Source: Conidiobolus coronatus NRRL 28638 (lineage: Eukaryota; Entomophthoromycota; Entomophthoromycetes; Entomophthorales; Conidiobolaceae). Taken from it: 50,408 bases of DNA. The notes under the pieces are model-generated. The model saw only the letters and a list, made by a program, of their open reading frames with translations, had not been told where the DNA came from and did no database searches. The stretch lies in assembly GCA_001566745.1 (NCBI GenBank), contig KQ964503.1:15945-66352 (forward strand), written 5' to 3'. A program made the translations under genes and the position numbers. This document shows positions 35,901-47,673 of the stretch, in pieces (the stretch's first letter is position 1; each line of letters opens with the position of its first letter).

Positions 35901-38900
35901 CAGTTAAAATTTCAATATAAAGCTGAATTGAAGCGTTAATGTCACGAACAACTCCCTTAGCTAACCTTGCCAAGCTTTCTTCAGCAGTTGAACTGACATT
36001 GATTAAAGCGCGGAATAATTGTGATTGGTTAGGAGAGGAGAATTGCTTGAAGAAATCTTCTGTGAATATTTTTAAGGCTAACTGACAAACAGATGGTGAT
36101 TGATTATCAACAGTGATGGGGCTAGTTAATCCAAGTGCGAAAGTGAGGATGTTCATATATTTAACTTTGTTAGAGCCAGAAATGGATAAAGCAGCTGAAG
36201 TAAAGTATTGTGTAATCTCTTCCAAGAGCTTTCCTTCAGCGGAAGATAAAGAAACTTGTTTAGAAACCTTCTCAAGTAAGTCGCTTAAAAGAGTGCTGAC
36301 GATCTTAAGTTTGCTCTTGAAGTTCATAGGGCTGAGAGAGTGAATGATTTGAATTTGAGATTCAGGAAGGGGGAAGTTAACTACATTAGATAATAAGAAT
36401 GATCCTAAGACTTCAGTATTTAAATCTTTAGCGCTGCTAGATTCGTTAGCAAAATAACCAAGAATGGTTGAAAGATCTGTTAAAGTTGAAGAGATAGTCA
36501 TTTTATGAGCCAAGATGCTTTGAATGAAAGCGCGAACTTGTTCTGTAGTTAAGAAAACTAAATCATTTCTTGATTGTGTTCCATAGAATGAAGTGGACTT
36601 GTAGTAGTTGGTCTTAGATTTAGAAGATTTAGAGTTCTTAGTCTTAGAGGCTGGGATGTTAGCTTCATTATAATATTCATCCAATAACTCAAAGACTTTT
36701 AAGGTAGACTGTCTAGTAATTAAATCTTGAGAAGTAAGTCCAATACAGAGTTGAGGAATGATGATTTGATAATCAACAAATGAGGCTGAGGATTGAAGGA
36801 GAGTGTTCTTAAGATAAGCATATAGTAATGTAATGATTCTAGCTTGGGCACCTGAATCGCCAGTCAAAGCGAATTCTCTTAATAAAAGTTCAGGCATAGA
36901 CTCTGAGTAGGGGCTTGTGAGCTTAGATAATAAAGCTTGAGAAAAGTTTAAAGGCCATTTGGCTAAGTAGACGAAAATTCCATCAATTAATTGGAGAGAT
37001 TGGTCTTCAAAACTGACTTGGTCTAACCAAAGAGTGTTACTGTCAATAGATAAAGATGTAATAGCTTTGAGAATAGATTCAACGCAGAAGAGAGCGAGAG
37101 GGACAGCTGTATATCCAAGATCATCATGAAGAGGTATTTTCTTAATTAACTTTTCCAAGTTAGGACTTTCAAGGGTAATTCCTTTTGGAGTAGCGAATGG
37201 CTTAATACAGTAGCTTAAAGCGCTCAAGAAGAATTGGCCTAAAGTGACGATAGAGTCTTTAGATGTAAGTTTTGAAAGTGCTTGACCCAATGTGACTAAA
37301 ATGAAATAGCGGATTTGAAGGGTTGCGTTCTGAATAGAGTGTGAGAGTGCAAGTAACTCGTCTTCAAGGTTAATTGATGATGTGATGTTTTCAGAAATAT
37401 GGTTAATAAAGCTGAGGTGGAAACTAGAGGAGTTAAAGTTTTGCTCATTTGTTTCAATTTTATCAAGTCCAGTAAAGAAGCAAGATACAGGGAAGTTACC
37501 TTGAGCTAAAATATTCTTGATATTATTGAATTGTGCCCATTGGATGTTTTCTGAAAGGAATGCGCCGAAGAGTAATGAAACAGCAACATTGGTATGTTCT
37601 TGAACGAACTTAGATTCGAAAAGTAAAGCAACAATTTCATTTGGAATAGACTTGTTATTAGCACGAGAGTAGTTCCAAATCTTTTCAGCAGTAACTAAAT
37701 CTCTTAAAGCGGATTTAGATAATACTAATTCAGTGGATTTTTCTCTAATGATGGCTTCGGTATCAAAAAGACACTCTAAAATAGGGTTAGAGACTCTTTG
37801 ATATACTTTATCAGAGTGTTCAATAGTAGAGAGGGAAGCAATAGTTGTTAATCTTGAATCAATATTTCCGTTGATCAAAGATTGATCTAAGGATTGCCCA
37901 TCAGAAGTTAAAGCAAAAACATTATCCTTAATAATTGAGGTGGAGATATTGACAATCTTTTTGTATAATGTTTTATCATTTTTGTATGAATCCATCTTTG
38001 CTTGTAGTAAAGATTCGACTCTAGTACTGGAGACATGGCTAGATTTAGAAAGAATATCAATGAGTAATTCAATAGAGCTATTGGATAACTTTGCAAGTAG
38101 CTTAGAGGTAATAATATTGTTCAATAACTTGATCAATGTCAATTCGCTGAGAATTTCAGAGTTAGAGAAAAGCTTATTGGCCAATTTTACTTCGGTAGAG
38201 TCGTTAGTTTTAGCGATTGCAGTTGTAATTAAATGCTGGGAAAAAGTTAATATAAAGCTGTCGATGTTAGTATTTTGAGCAAATCCTTCCAAGTTAGCTA
38301 AAAGGTTATCTTGGTTTAAGAAATACTCTAAAAGGAATGGCTCAATTTGTATGGGGCGAGTTTCGCTGCTTTGGTAAACGAATACGGAGGCAATGATAGA
38401 TAAAGATACATCTAATTCAAGCTTGGTTAGGGTAACTGTTTTCAATGTTGATTCAATTAATTTTTTTGAGAATGAAGCTCTCGTTATTAAATAGATAAGC
38501 ACTGCTGAGGAAGCGATCTAGAATTGATATCAGTAAATTTTAAATATGTATGAAATGGGAGATAACAATACCATGTAGTCAGATGAGTTATCGGACTTGA
38601 TACCTTTGAAGACTTGAGGCAATATGGGAACTAATTGCTTATCTGTAATTTTAAGGTTATCTTTATAGAAATCGAGAAGGAAACCAGAGTAGAATGAGAA
38701 AAGAGTTGAGAAGGTTGGAAGTACGAGTGATGATTTATGTACCTAATAAAATTTTAAATCAAGTTAGTATTAAAACATAGAAATAAGAGATATAAATACC
38801 CATTCTCCAAAAGTAGATAATACAGTGATGTCTTGTTGGGCCCATTTAATAAGATGTTGCTTGGGCATTGGTAATTTGCTCTTTCTTACACCAATCAAGT

Positions 38901-39552
38901 AGCTGTATTTGTCATTTACGCTATTATAAAGTTAAAATATGGAAAAATCAATATAGATATACTATAATTACCCTAAATCTAAAATTGTAAGCATTTTTAC
39001 AAAATATTCTGTTTCGTGGTAAGGAAGTATGGTTTGAACAATTTGAGGAACGTTAAATTCATTAATTCTATAATATAAAAATAAATAATCTAGCAAAATT
39101 GCGAATTTAATCAAATTTACCTGAATCTTCTTACTAACCATTCAATGGCCTTTGCAGCTGGGCTTATTAAAAAGTATTGTGATATAAGAATTAAAAGTTC
39201 TTCAATTTGAGAATCAAGATCTTCATTTTGTTCTTTGGTCTAAAACTGATTATTAATTTGTTAGATATTAATAAATAAAAGGTATTACCAATAAAATTCT
39301 ATTTGTTTCCTTTGAAGCTTGGGAAAAGAAGGTAGCTTCGAATTTTTTGAATTGTTTGTTTAATTGACATAATTCTGAGAAACCAGAACTTGCTAATTCA
39401 AAAATAGTGTCATTACTCTGTTCGGCAGCTTCTTTAGAGTTAAATAAAAATGAATCCTTATGCTTTTGGGAGATATTATTCTTTTTTCTAGGACCGTCAG
39501 GGTTTTGGATTTTGAGCAATTGCTCTTGTAAAGAAGTCAGTTGAGGTGACAT
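32978..39552 (-). CDS. UTP10: U3 snoRNP / SSU processome protein Utp10 (HEATR1)
   Basis: Seven exons (39289-39552, 39121-39239, 38972-39067, 38800-38920, 38572-38742, 33229-38517, 32978-33178; introns 49-57 nt) give 2086 residues, close to human HEATR1 (about 2140) and longer than yeast Utp10 (1769). The N-terminus has the family pattern SLQEQLLKIQ, then FLFNSKEAAEQSNDTIF, SGFSELCQLNKQFKKFEATF and FFSQASKETNR. The remainder is alpha-helical HEAT-like repeat, and the C-terminus ends with a typical EVMEDDQPTVTQTVSDLV helix pair. Utp10 belongs to the t-UTP (UtpA) subcomplex that starts assembly on nascent pre-rRNA in the nucleolus and supports 18S processing and rDNA transcription. Introns crowd the two ends, around one 5.3 kb exon. 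Two introns carry perfect TACTAAC branch sites. Confidence 0.94.
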
Positions 39553-40243
39553 TATTATAAGTAAAAAATTAAATTATACAAAAAGTTGGCAAATCTATAT
39601 ATTTTAAATATTTAATCTATTCTATAAGTTTGGTGGGTAAGCCAACAATTCTATAAAAACTCTATGAAAATTGATTTTTACTAAAAAAATATAATTCAGA
39701 AAATTATCAGTTTATATACCCTTTGATCATAAATTTTTTATGGGATTAAATAAATATTTTTTATTCAAAATTTGAGTAAGTGGAAAATTTTATGGCTTTG
39801 ATTAATTTATTGTTGATATTAAAAATCTAATTTGATTTATCAGCTATAAAATAAAATAATTAGTTTTAAATATATCAGATAATAGAATAAAGGCCTTATT
39901 AGGCGATATCAATGAATATAGAGAAGTGTGATTCAAAAAATATAAATCTCAGGGGGTGGTATATTAATAATATATAATATTTCTGATTACCGTTAATCCA
40001 CAACTACTATAATAAAGTTTAAATTTATAATATGATTAATTAAAGTATATGATGCTAGCTATATAAGATAGCTTAAATAAGCTTGAAAATATATATTAAT
40101 CATTTGTACTACTTCGAAACGCAAATATATAATAAAAATTTTAAATCAAATAAAGACATTGCATTTAATCAGATTTCTGTTTATATAAAGGTATTTATAT
40201 TATTTTAATATTTTAGTATTTTTCGGTATTGATTTTATAAATC
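39553..40243. other. AT-rich spacer without a gene
   Basis: The promoter side of Utp10 and the 3' side of the first F-box gene. No feature is seen. Confidence 0.6.
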
Positions 40244-41871
40244 TTAGTTGTTATTATTCGATATTGGATGTTGGTCCATATATTGTTTATATTCAAAGAT
40301 CTAATATAATACAAAAAGTTAGATAATATTTCTATAATACAATTAAAATCACTTACATTATCATATTCAAATGGCTTTTTAAACCTTGCTATAAAGAATT
40401 TAACTGTTGGAAGCTCAGTTACCAGCTGATGAAGTGGAATATTTTCAAATCTCTCCCAGTGAGCGCACCATTCATAAGTTATAGTATGTAAGCTTGGGCA
40501 CTTTTCCTTAATTATTTGAGTAAGATTTTTCCAATTACCTTTTGATCCGTGGAGATATAAATGTGTTAAATAAAGTGGCTCTTCTCTCTCTAAAAAGCGC
40601 TCTAAAGTCGTATCATCAATGTCATGCGATAATTTTAAAGTTACTAGCTTTGGAAAGAGTTTAGGTAATAAGAAGAGATTGTGAGAACTGCAAAATTCTG
40701 CAGTATGGGAGAAGTAGTGATCAACATAAAGTTCAGTAACAGCAGGGAATATCGTTTCAAATCCATAAATCATATGATAATGAATTTCATGAAGCGAGGA
40801 TGTTGATAGCTGTTTAAGCTTTTTAAATGTTGGAGTATGATCGAAAAAGTTTTGAATAGGGGTTTGAGTACAAAGTTTCTTCAAATTAGGGCAGCTCTTT
40901 GCAAGTAAGCAAAGTATATTATAATCAGTGGCGGCAAGGGACACTTCAGTTAAATTAGGTGAACTTATTAATAATAAGTGGAAAAAGTTGAATTCTATGT
41001 TTTTATATATACTAAGCAAGCCTATTCTATTGGGTCTTCTATGAGGTAAATCAATTTCCAGTGTTTTAATATTTGTTTTATAATTAACTGATTCTCTAAA
41101 GGGAACTCCTCTATTATAAAGCTGCTTGCATTTTTGAATGTCCAAGTTCAATTTAAAGTAAGTTATATTTCTGGAGTTTTTTAAGAATTTTTCTAGCTCG
41201 GTCCATTCTTCAACAGTAGATTCTTCATCGAAAGAAAGTTCTAAATAAGTCAAACTAGGAAGATCTAAAGTTAACTGAATTAAATACATCAGCGAAAAAT
41301 ATTCTCCAATATCTATTTTTAGTGTTTTAACATTGGATTTTAACTCTGTAGGTAAAGATTGTAGTCTAATAGCAGGCTCTTCTAAGGAATTTAAGTAGAA
41401 CCCTTCTATAATTAGCTGCGTATCTAACATTCTAGTTAATAGTACCAAATTCATCCAGTCTTCCCCATAACATAAATAAAATAATGGGATTGGTTTTAAT
41501 TTTTTAGGGAGAGCTTTAAAACTTAATAATTCATAAGAGTAAGAAACGTCAGAGTTATAAAGGGGCAAATAGTAGTACCAAATTTTACAGTAATCTAGCC
41601 AACTTTCCATTCCAACTTCAGGTAATTCCATTGTGTCTTGTTCTACATATTCAACGTACTTTCCATATTTTTTTAGTATATCTAACTTATTACGCTTATT
41701 ACCAAAGTTTTTATAAATATTTCTCCAAATTTTTGGTGTTAAAATACTATACCATCTCCTACAACTATACCCAACAGCAGGGAGCAGTGTATCAGGGATA
41801 AACCCTGAAATTCGTAAAAGTATTTCCTTATCCAAATCTTTCCAACTAGCTATAAACTCCTCTTTATTCAT
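40244..41871 (-). CDS. F-box protein with leucine-rich region, paralogue A
   Basis: Two exons (40357-41871, 40244-40300; 56 nt intron) give 523 residues. The unspliced frame would run to an unrelated tail; the splice is supported by the same junction in both paralogues. The F-box covers about residues 10-53 (start WKDLDKEILLRISGFI, end RRWYSILTPKIWRNIY). Degenerate leucine-rich segments follow, for example SPNLTEVSLAATDYNILCLL and FPKLVTLKLSHDIDDTTL. A constant HHCH pattern, DHYFSHTAEFCSSH (His385, His389, Cys394, His397), sits inside the C-terminal third. F-box proteins bind Skp1 and bring substrates to SCF ubiquitin ligases; the substrate is unknown. It is head to head with paralogue B, with 638 bp between the ATGs. 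I cannot tie the family to a named F-box class. Confidence 0.85.
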
Positions 41872-42509
41872 CTGTAAAGTTGTTTTTATTATAATTAAAA
41901 TAAAGTTAAATAGGATGATAGCTAGTTAATATTAGTTTATTCTATAAGTAATCGAATAAGGAGTGACTGGCAATTATGGGTTAATTATGATACACTTTCT
42001 TTTTTAAGGAAGTAAATTTAATTGGATACCATAATTAGTAATCCTGACTTGTAATAAAGCGTGTATTAAAAATCATTTGTAATTTAATCCAGCTATATAC
42101 GTTTATATTCTCATAAGCTTATTACTTTTTACTTTATACATGCAAAATGCTTAGCATTTTTAAACAGTTTTACTGAATTTATTAATACTTGCTAATTTTT
42201 GTTGCTTCTTACGACAATAAAATAGTTAAATAAGCTAAATATATGGCAATTTGTAATTTATAATTTTAACGCTATTCATTGGTCAGTAATTCATTTTGAA
42301 CGCTGGAACCAATTAGTGATTTAATAGTTTTTATTAGATTCAGCTATCAATTGACTGGCATTTCTAAACAGGGAAATTATGGAATTTAGATAACTATAAA
42401 AGATCCTTGATTCAATTTTTTGGTTTTAATTTTTTACTTCTAATGATAAAATCTAAATTTATAAAAAATTCTAATAATATAATTCTTATAAAATATATCT
42501 AAAAATATA
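41872..42509. promoter_or_regulatory. Divergent promoter region of F-box paralogues A and B
   Basis: This 638 bp spacer separates two start codons pointing apart. TGACTGGCA occurs twice in the same orientation (41964-41972 and 42352-42360), each followed nearby by an ATTATGG string. A TATAAAAG box serves paralogue B. Just before the paralogue A ATG the minus strand reads CTTTACAG, which could be a 3' splice site of an intron in the 5' UTR. Confidence 0.4.
42395..42402 (+). promoter_or_regulatory. TATA box candidate of F-box paralogue B
   Basis: TATAAAAG, 107 bp before the ATG at 42510 in the context AACTATAAAAGATCC. Distance and context resemble the TATAAATAG before paralogue C. Confidence 0.45.
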
Positions 42510-44143
42510 ATGAAATGTGGCATATCTTTAAAGGGTAATTGCGATAGCGAAGTAGACTGGGAAGTTATAGATTCTGGGATATTATTACAAGTTTCTGATT
42601 ATATCTCCGACTCTCTACTTCATAAACTAGGTTTAGTTTGCTGTAGGTGGGAGAAAATATTAAGGCCAAGAATATGGCAGAATATATATCAAGGGTTCGA
42701 TGATAAGCCTAATAAAATGGATCTTATAAAGAAGTATGGGAAATATGTAAAATGGATGGAACATAGTACTATGGTGACGGTAGATTCGATGGTTAATTCT
42801 TATCTTGAGTACACTGATCATATTTGGTACTACTATCTATATAGGTTCAATTCTGCATACAGATATTCGCCAGAAATATTGAGTTTTAACGCTTTGCCAA
42901 AGGTTCTAACTCCTATTCCTAATATGAAGCTAAGTAGCTCTGAAGACTGGATGAATTTAGTTTTACTATCAAGAATGGAAAACTCTCCAGTAATTAAAGG
43001 ATATTACTTAGAATCTATTCAGCCATCTGAGACTAAATTTTTAACCTCTATTCCTTTAGAAATGAAACAGAACGTAAAATATTTGGAACTCACCATTGAT
43101 GACTCTGACTTTATGAATACATTGATAAAGTTAATAACTATGCATTCTAATTTACTTGAAATTGATCTTTATTTCTGCAGAACAATATCTATTGATGATT
43201 GGGATAATCTTGATCTATTCCTAGAGAATTCAGGTAAAATAACGAATTTTGTAATGGATGTTAATGTATCACGGTATAGAGAACTGTATGAAAAAGAAAT
43301 TATAAAAAAATCAAAATTATATACAACAAGCATAAAGTATATAGATATATGTGTAGCATATACTAAATGGAATAGAGCTGAACTTTCGCGAATTGAAAAG
43401 AATAGCAACTTTAATTTCTTTCATTTATTGATACAATCATCACCTCAATTAACTGAAGTAGTAATTTCAGTCATGGACTATAACTTGCTCAAGCTACTTT
43501 CCATAAATTGCCCAAATTTGGATAGCTTGTGTATTGATACCCCTTTACCTGTATTTGATAAGAATGTTAAAAATCTCCAAAAGCTTAAGAAGCTTTCTGT
43601 ATGCTCTTTTGATGAAATTCATTTGAAAATGAAGTACGATTTTGAAACCATATTTCCTAACGTTACCCAAGTTTATATCGACCACTATATGGCACATATT
43701 CCAACACAATGCACTCATCATGATCTTTATCTTTTACCACAGCTTTTCCCAAAGATGGTATCATTGAAGCTATCACACGATATCAGCGATATCACTTTAG
43801 AAAAATTGCTATCAAGAGACCAGCCACTGTATATTACTCATCTTTATCTCCACTCTCGCACTAAACCCTGGCCAAATTTATCCCAATTAATTAAGAAAAA
43901 GCTTCAAAATTTACACAGCATAACCTACAACTATACAAAATACTGGGATAGGTTTAATCAATCCCCAATTCATAGTTTGATGCAAGAATTTCCTTATATA
44001 AATTTTTTTGTAGCTCATTTCGTACGCCCTTTTTATTATAAAAGAGTAAGCTATACTTAGTATATAATTATATCTAATTAATTAATATTTAATTTTAGGA
44101 GCATAGAATTGAAGATTTTATGAGTAAAAGAGTGTTAAATTGA
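42510..44143 (+). CDS. F-box protein with leucine-rich region, paralogue B
   Basis: Two exons (42510-44045, 44099-44143; 53 nt intron) give 526 residues. The F-box lies at about 17-60 (core SDSLLHKLGLVCCRWEKIL, end RPRIWQNIY). It shares with A and C the blocks WYYYL, FNALPK..PIP, DWMNLVLLSRM, NFFHLLIQSSPQLTEV, NCPNLDSL, LYITHLYLHS and WPNLSQLIKKK. The HHCH pattern is DHYMAHIPTQCTHH (His392, His396, Cys401, His404). The short last exon encodes EHRIEDFMSKRVLN. The likely role is an SCF substrate receptor; the ligand is unknown. Divergence from A and C is large at DNA level, so this is not a very recent duplicate, but no frame break is seen and the gene looks functional. Confidence 0.85.
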
Positions 44144-44696
44144 TTATATACTGAAACTTTTAAATGATAATTTGTATATTTCAGATTTAGTGAATCCTGG
44201 TTTATAATAAAGTTGTATTTATTAATTCTAAGCTTTGTAGTATATCTTTAATACATTATTAATATGACATTGTTAGATTATTAGTGCTAAAGTGAAGTTA
44301 AAATAGCTTATTTTAAATAATTCTCGAATAGTTAAATTAATATAAACATTAGCTATCTCTTTTAAATTAATTATTATTTATTTTTTAGCCTCATATTTGA
44401 ATTGTTTAATCTTTAGGTAGTTTTACCATTATTTCAAGCTATTTATTGAACTTTATTGAATAGTTTATTCTTCTGTTAAAATGAAAAACTGTTATCGAAT
44501 TTGAAGATTCGTTTATTAATTAATATGTAATATGTAATAGAATGGTATTATGCTAACTAAATGTATATAGTTAAATCTAGAATAACATTCTTAATTATTA
44601 TAATATTCTGCGCTATTATAAAACTCCTCTTTAGATTAAATCCTATCAACTTGAATAATATCAAATATTGATATTTTAAAGTTATGTGGTTATTTT

Positions 44697-44720
44697 TCAC
44701 AATATCACAATATCACAATA
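44697..44720. repeat. Tandem repeat, TCACAATA x 3
   Basis: Three perfect copies of TCACAATA, followed by decayed TCATTATTTCATTATATCAT. A microsatellite-like repeat in spacer DNA. Confidence 0.8.
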
Positions 44721-45963
44721 TCATTATTTCATTATATCATAAGGATCATATATATTTATAATAAAAATTTGATTTTTTGGGTTAAATATTAATAAAAAAT
44801 GAGATTATATCACTTAAAATAATTATATAAATTTATAGTTAATTGAATATGCTTGCAAAGTTAAAGAATTAATTAGAATTTAACTTCATTTTATTGTTAG
44901 CATATAATTAGTTTTATCTTTTTAAAATATCGAATATTTAATTATATGATTATATTGATTAAATATATATTTAATTTTTATAATGACTTTTAGACATTTC
45001 TGCTCGCTATAATATATGCTCATAATATAATCCCTTGTTTCAAAGTTAATTACACTTGTCAAATTTCAGCAATAGTATTATTGATAAATAGATTATTTTG
45101 ATACCACTCTATTCATTTTATATAGTCTTAGCTATATTTACTTAACTAAAAATAGAGTAGACAAATAACTTATTATATATTTAAATAAACTAATTTATCT
45201 ATATAAAAAGTTATGTTATGCAAGAATTTCTTAAGTATCTATCGAAAATTGCTTATATGTATACTATATATTAAATTAGAAATTTCTTTTTCATTGTAGT
45301 TTTGAAAAATACTAGTAAAAAATTTTCATATTCTTTTAATAATAATTATTAATTTAACGTGAAAACTATTTCAACCTAGTTGGCAAAGTGAGCATATTAT
45401 TAGTGCAGTATTTTTAATAATTAATATTAAAATATCAGCTGATCATATACTCTAACTCAATAATCGATAATACAAAAATATTAATACCACATTCTAAGTT
45501 TCCAATAACAAAAGCGTAGTTCTAATACAATAGGCTAACTATAACGGAATTTGCTTGACCAATCAATTTACGCAATATGCCAAATTTTGTTAAGCTAATA
45601 TAAATTAGTGCAAAAATTCATTAATCAATTTCAACTCTTGAAATTTTATAATGTAGGTCTATCTGTACAAATTTTTCTATATCATCAAATTATAGCTTAC
45701 GCAGAGGTGTACCTTCATTATATCACAAAGAAGTGTTCATATTTTTAATTTAGTGATATACTAGCTACTCAATAAATAAAATTTGACTTATAACTAGTAA
45801 TACGTAATATCGCAGATATTCTATAATTGGAAATCCTGGAAAAAATAGAAAAAAATATTTCTATTCTTGAACATTAGAGTATTTATTTGGATAAAAATGT
45901 TGCGATTACTAAAACTAGCAATTAAATAAATTTATTACTAATTGAATCTAGTTGAAAAATGAC

Positions 45964-45971
45964 TATAAATA
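45964..45971 (+). promoter_or_regulatory. TATA box candidate of F-box paralogue C
   Basis: TATAAATA, 77 bp before the ATG at 46049, in the context GACTATAAATAGGGGC, which is less AT-rich than its surroundings. Confidence 0.5.
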
Positions 45972-46048
45972 GGGGCAAAAGTCTCTAAATTTTCAAAATA
46001 AATATTAAAAAAAGAAAGAATAATGAATAAAATTTAGAAAATTAAATT

Positions 46049-47673
46049 ATGGAAAAAGCTGTTAATAATAGGGATGAAATTGATAATTATTGGAGAGATT
46101 TGGATGCAAGAGTGATTATGTTGATTGCAAGTTATATTCCAAGTTCTTTGCTTTATCCTATGGGAATTGTATGCACTCGGTGGAATAATATACTAACACC
46201 TCAAATATGGCGCACTATATATACTGTTTTTTCTAGAAAGTCTAACAAGACGAAGATTTTAAAGAAATATGGAAAATTTATCAAAAAGATAAAAGAAAAT
46301 TCTATACCAGAGCCAAATGTAGGCGAAGATTGCTGGCTCGATCATTGTCCCCAATTATACTATCAATATTTACCCAGAAATGGTTATTTTCATTCATACG
46401 CTTGGGAATTAGTAAGCTTTAATAAGCTCCCTCAATCTTTAGCTCCTATACCACTAATGAAACTAAGCAGTAAAATAGACTGGATGAGTGTTATTATGCT
46501 ATCAAAAATGAAAAATCCTCCGGTTATAGAGGGCTATTATGTAGACTCAATCTTTGATGATGAAAACAGGATGCTATCAGCACTGCCAGAAGAAATGAAA
46601 TTAAATGCAAAAACTTTGGAATTGGATATCGATACCAGCCTCTTTTTTAACACATTAGTATATTACATTAATCAATTTCCAAATATTAAGCAACTTGAGC
46701 TTTATACTTATAGAGATAAGTCAATTGATGAGTGGATAAATCTAGATACATTTATTAAAATTTCTCGAGAAATTAGTACTTTAATACTAGATCTTGGAGC
46801 TACTAATGTTAGGGCGCTATATCGAATGAAGTTCTCAAGTGAGAAAATTGGTTATTGTACAGCTAAAATCAGTTCTTTAATTTTAAAGCATTCAAGATAC
46901 AAATTTGAAAAAGATGAATTATTAAAAGTGCCTAATAATAACAGGTTTAATTTTTTCAAATTTTTAATAAGTTCATCGCCTTATTTAACTTATGTAGAAA
47001 TACCATTCGTCAGTTATAGCATCTTGAAATTACTATCAAAAAATTGCCCAAATTTGGAAAAATTAATCACAAAATCACCGTTACCAGTATTTGATAGTAA
47101 TGTCAGTGTATTTAAAAAATTGGTGCAACTTTCAATATCTTCACTTGACGAATTTCACAGTAATATGGGTGATGGATTTCAAAGTATATTTCCAAACGTA
47201 AGAGGAGTCTACATTGATCATTGGTGGGCACATACTCCTAACCAATGCACTCACCATGAACTATTCCTAATACCTAATCTCTTTCCTAAATTGGTTTCCC
47301 TTAAACTGTCTCATGACATTAGTGAAACGACCTTACAGCGACTGATGTCTCAAGATCAGTCATTACACATAACTCATTTATATCTCCACTCGCCTAGAAA
47401 ATCCTGGCCTAACTTAATCCAGTTAATTAAGCAGAAGTGTAATACGCTGCAATCTATCACATATGACTGGAAAAGATATTGGAGTGGAATTGAAAATGCA
47501 CCTATTCAAGACTTAATTAAAGAATTCCCCGATGTGAATATATTTATAAGCAATTTTAAAAAGGCATTTAAGTATACAGATGTAAGTTTAGTTTATCACT
47601 TTAAAAGCTATATTATTAATATACTTTTTAGATTTACACATACCAAGAATTTATAAAATTGATAAGAGACTAG
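46049..47673 (+). CDS. F-box protein with leucine-rich region, paralogue C
   Basis: Two exons (46049-47581, 47632-47673; 50 nt intron) give 524 residues. The F-box is at about 15-58 (core PSSLLYPMGIVCTRWNNILT, end PQIWRTIY). The leucine-rich body keeps the same order of blocks as A and B, including SSPYLTYVEI, NCPNLEKL, FPKLVSLKLSHDI, HITHLYLHS and WPNLIQLIKQKC. The HHCH pattern is DHWWAHTPNQCTHH (His391, His395, Cys400, His403). The last exon encodes IYTYQEFIKLIRD. As for its relatives, an SCF substrate-receptor role is inferred from the F-box, with no known target. It is in tandem with B. Confidence 0.85.

Larger units (their letters stand above)
44144..46048. other. AT-rich spacer between F-box paralogues B and C
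   Basis: No gene is supported in these 1.9 kb. TCACAATA is repeated three times at 44697-44720, and a TATA box candidate is close to the right end. No further F-box fragment was recognised. Confidence 0.6.

Noticed and set aside
36113-36343. Antisense open frame within Utp10
   Set aside because: A shadow of the real coding strand, whose protein family is clear. Similar antisense frames in other exons were dropped for the same reason.
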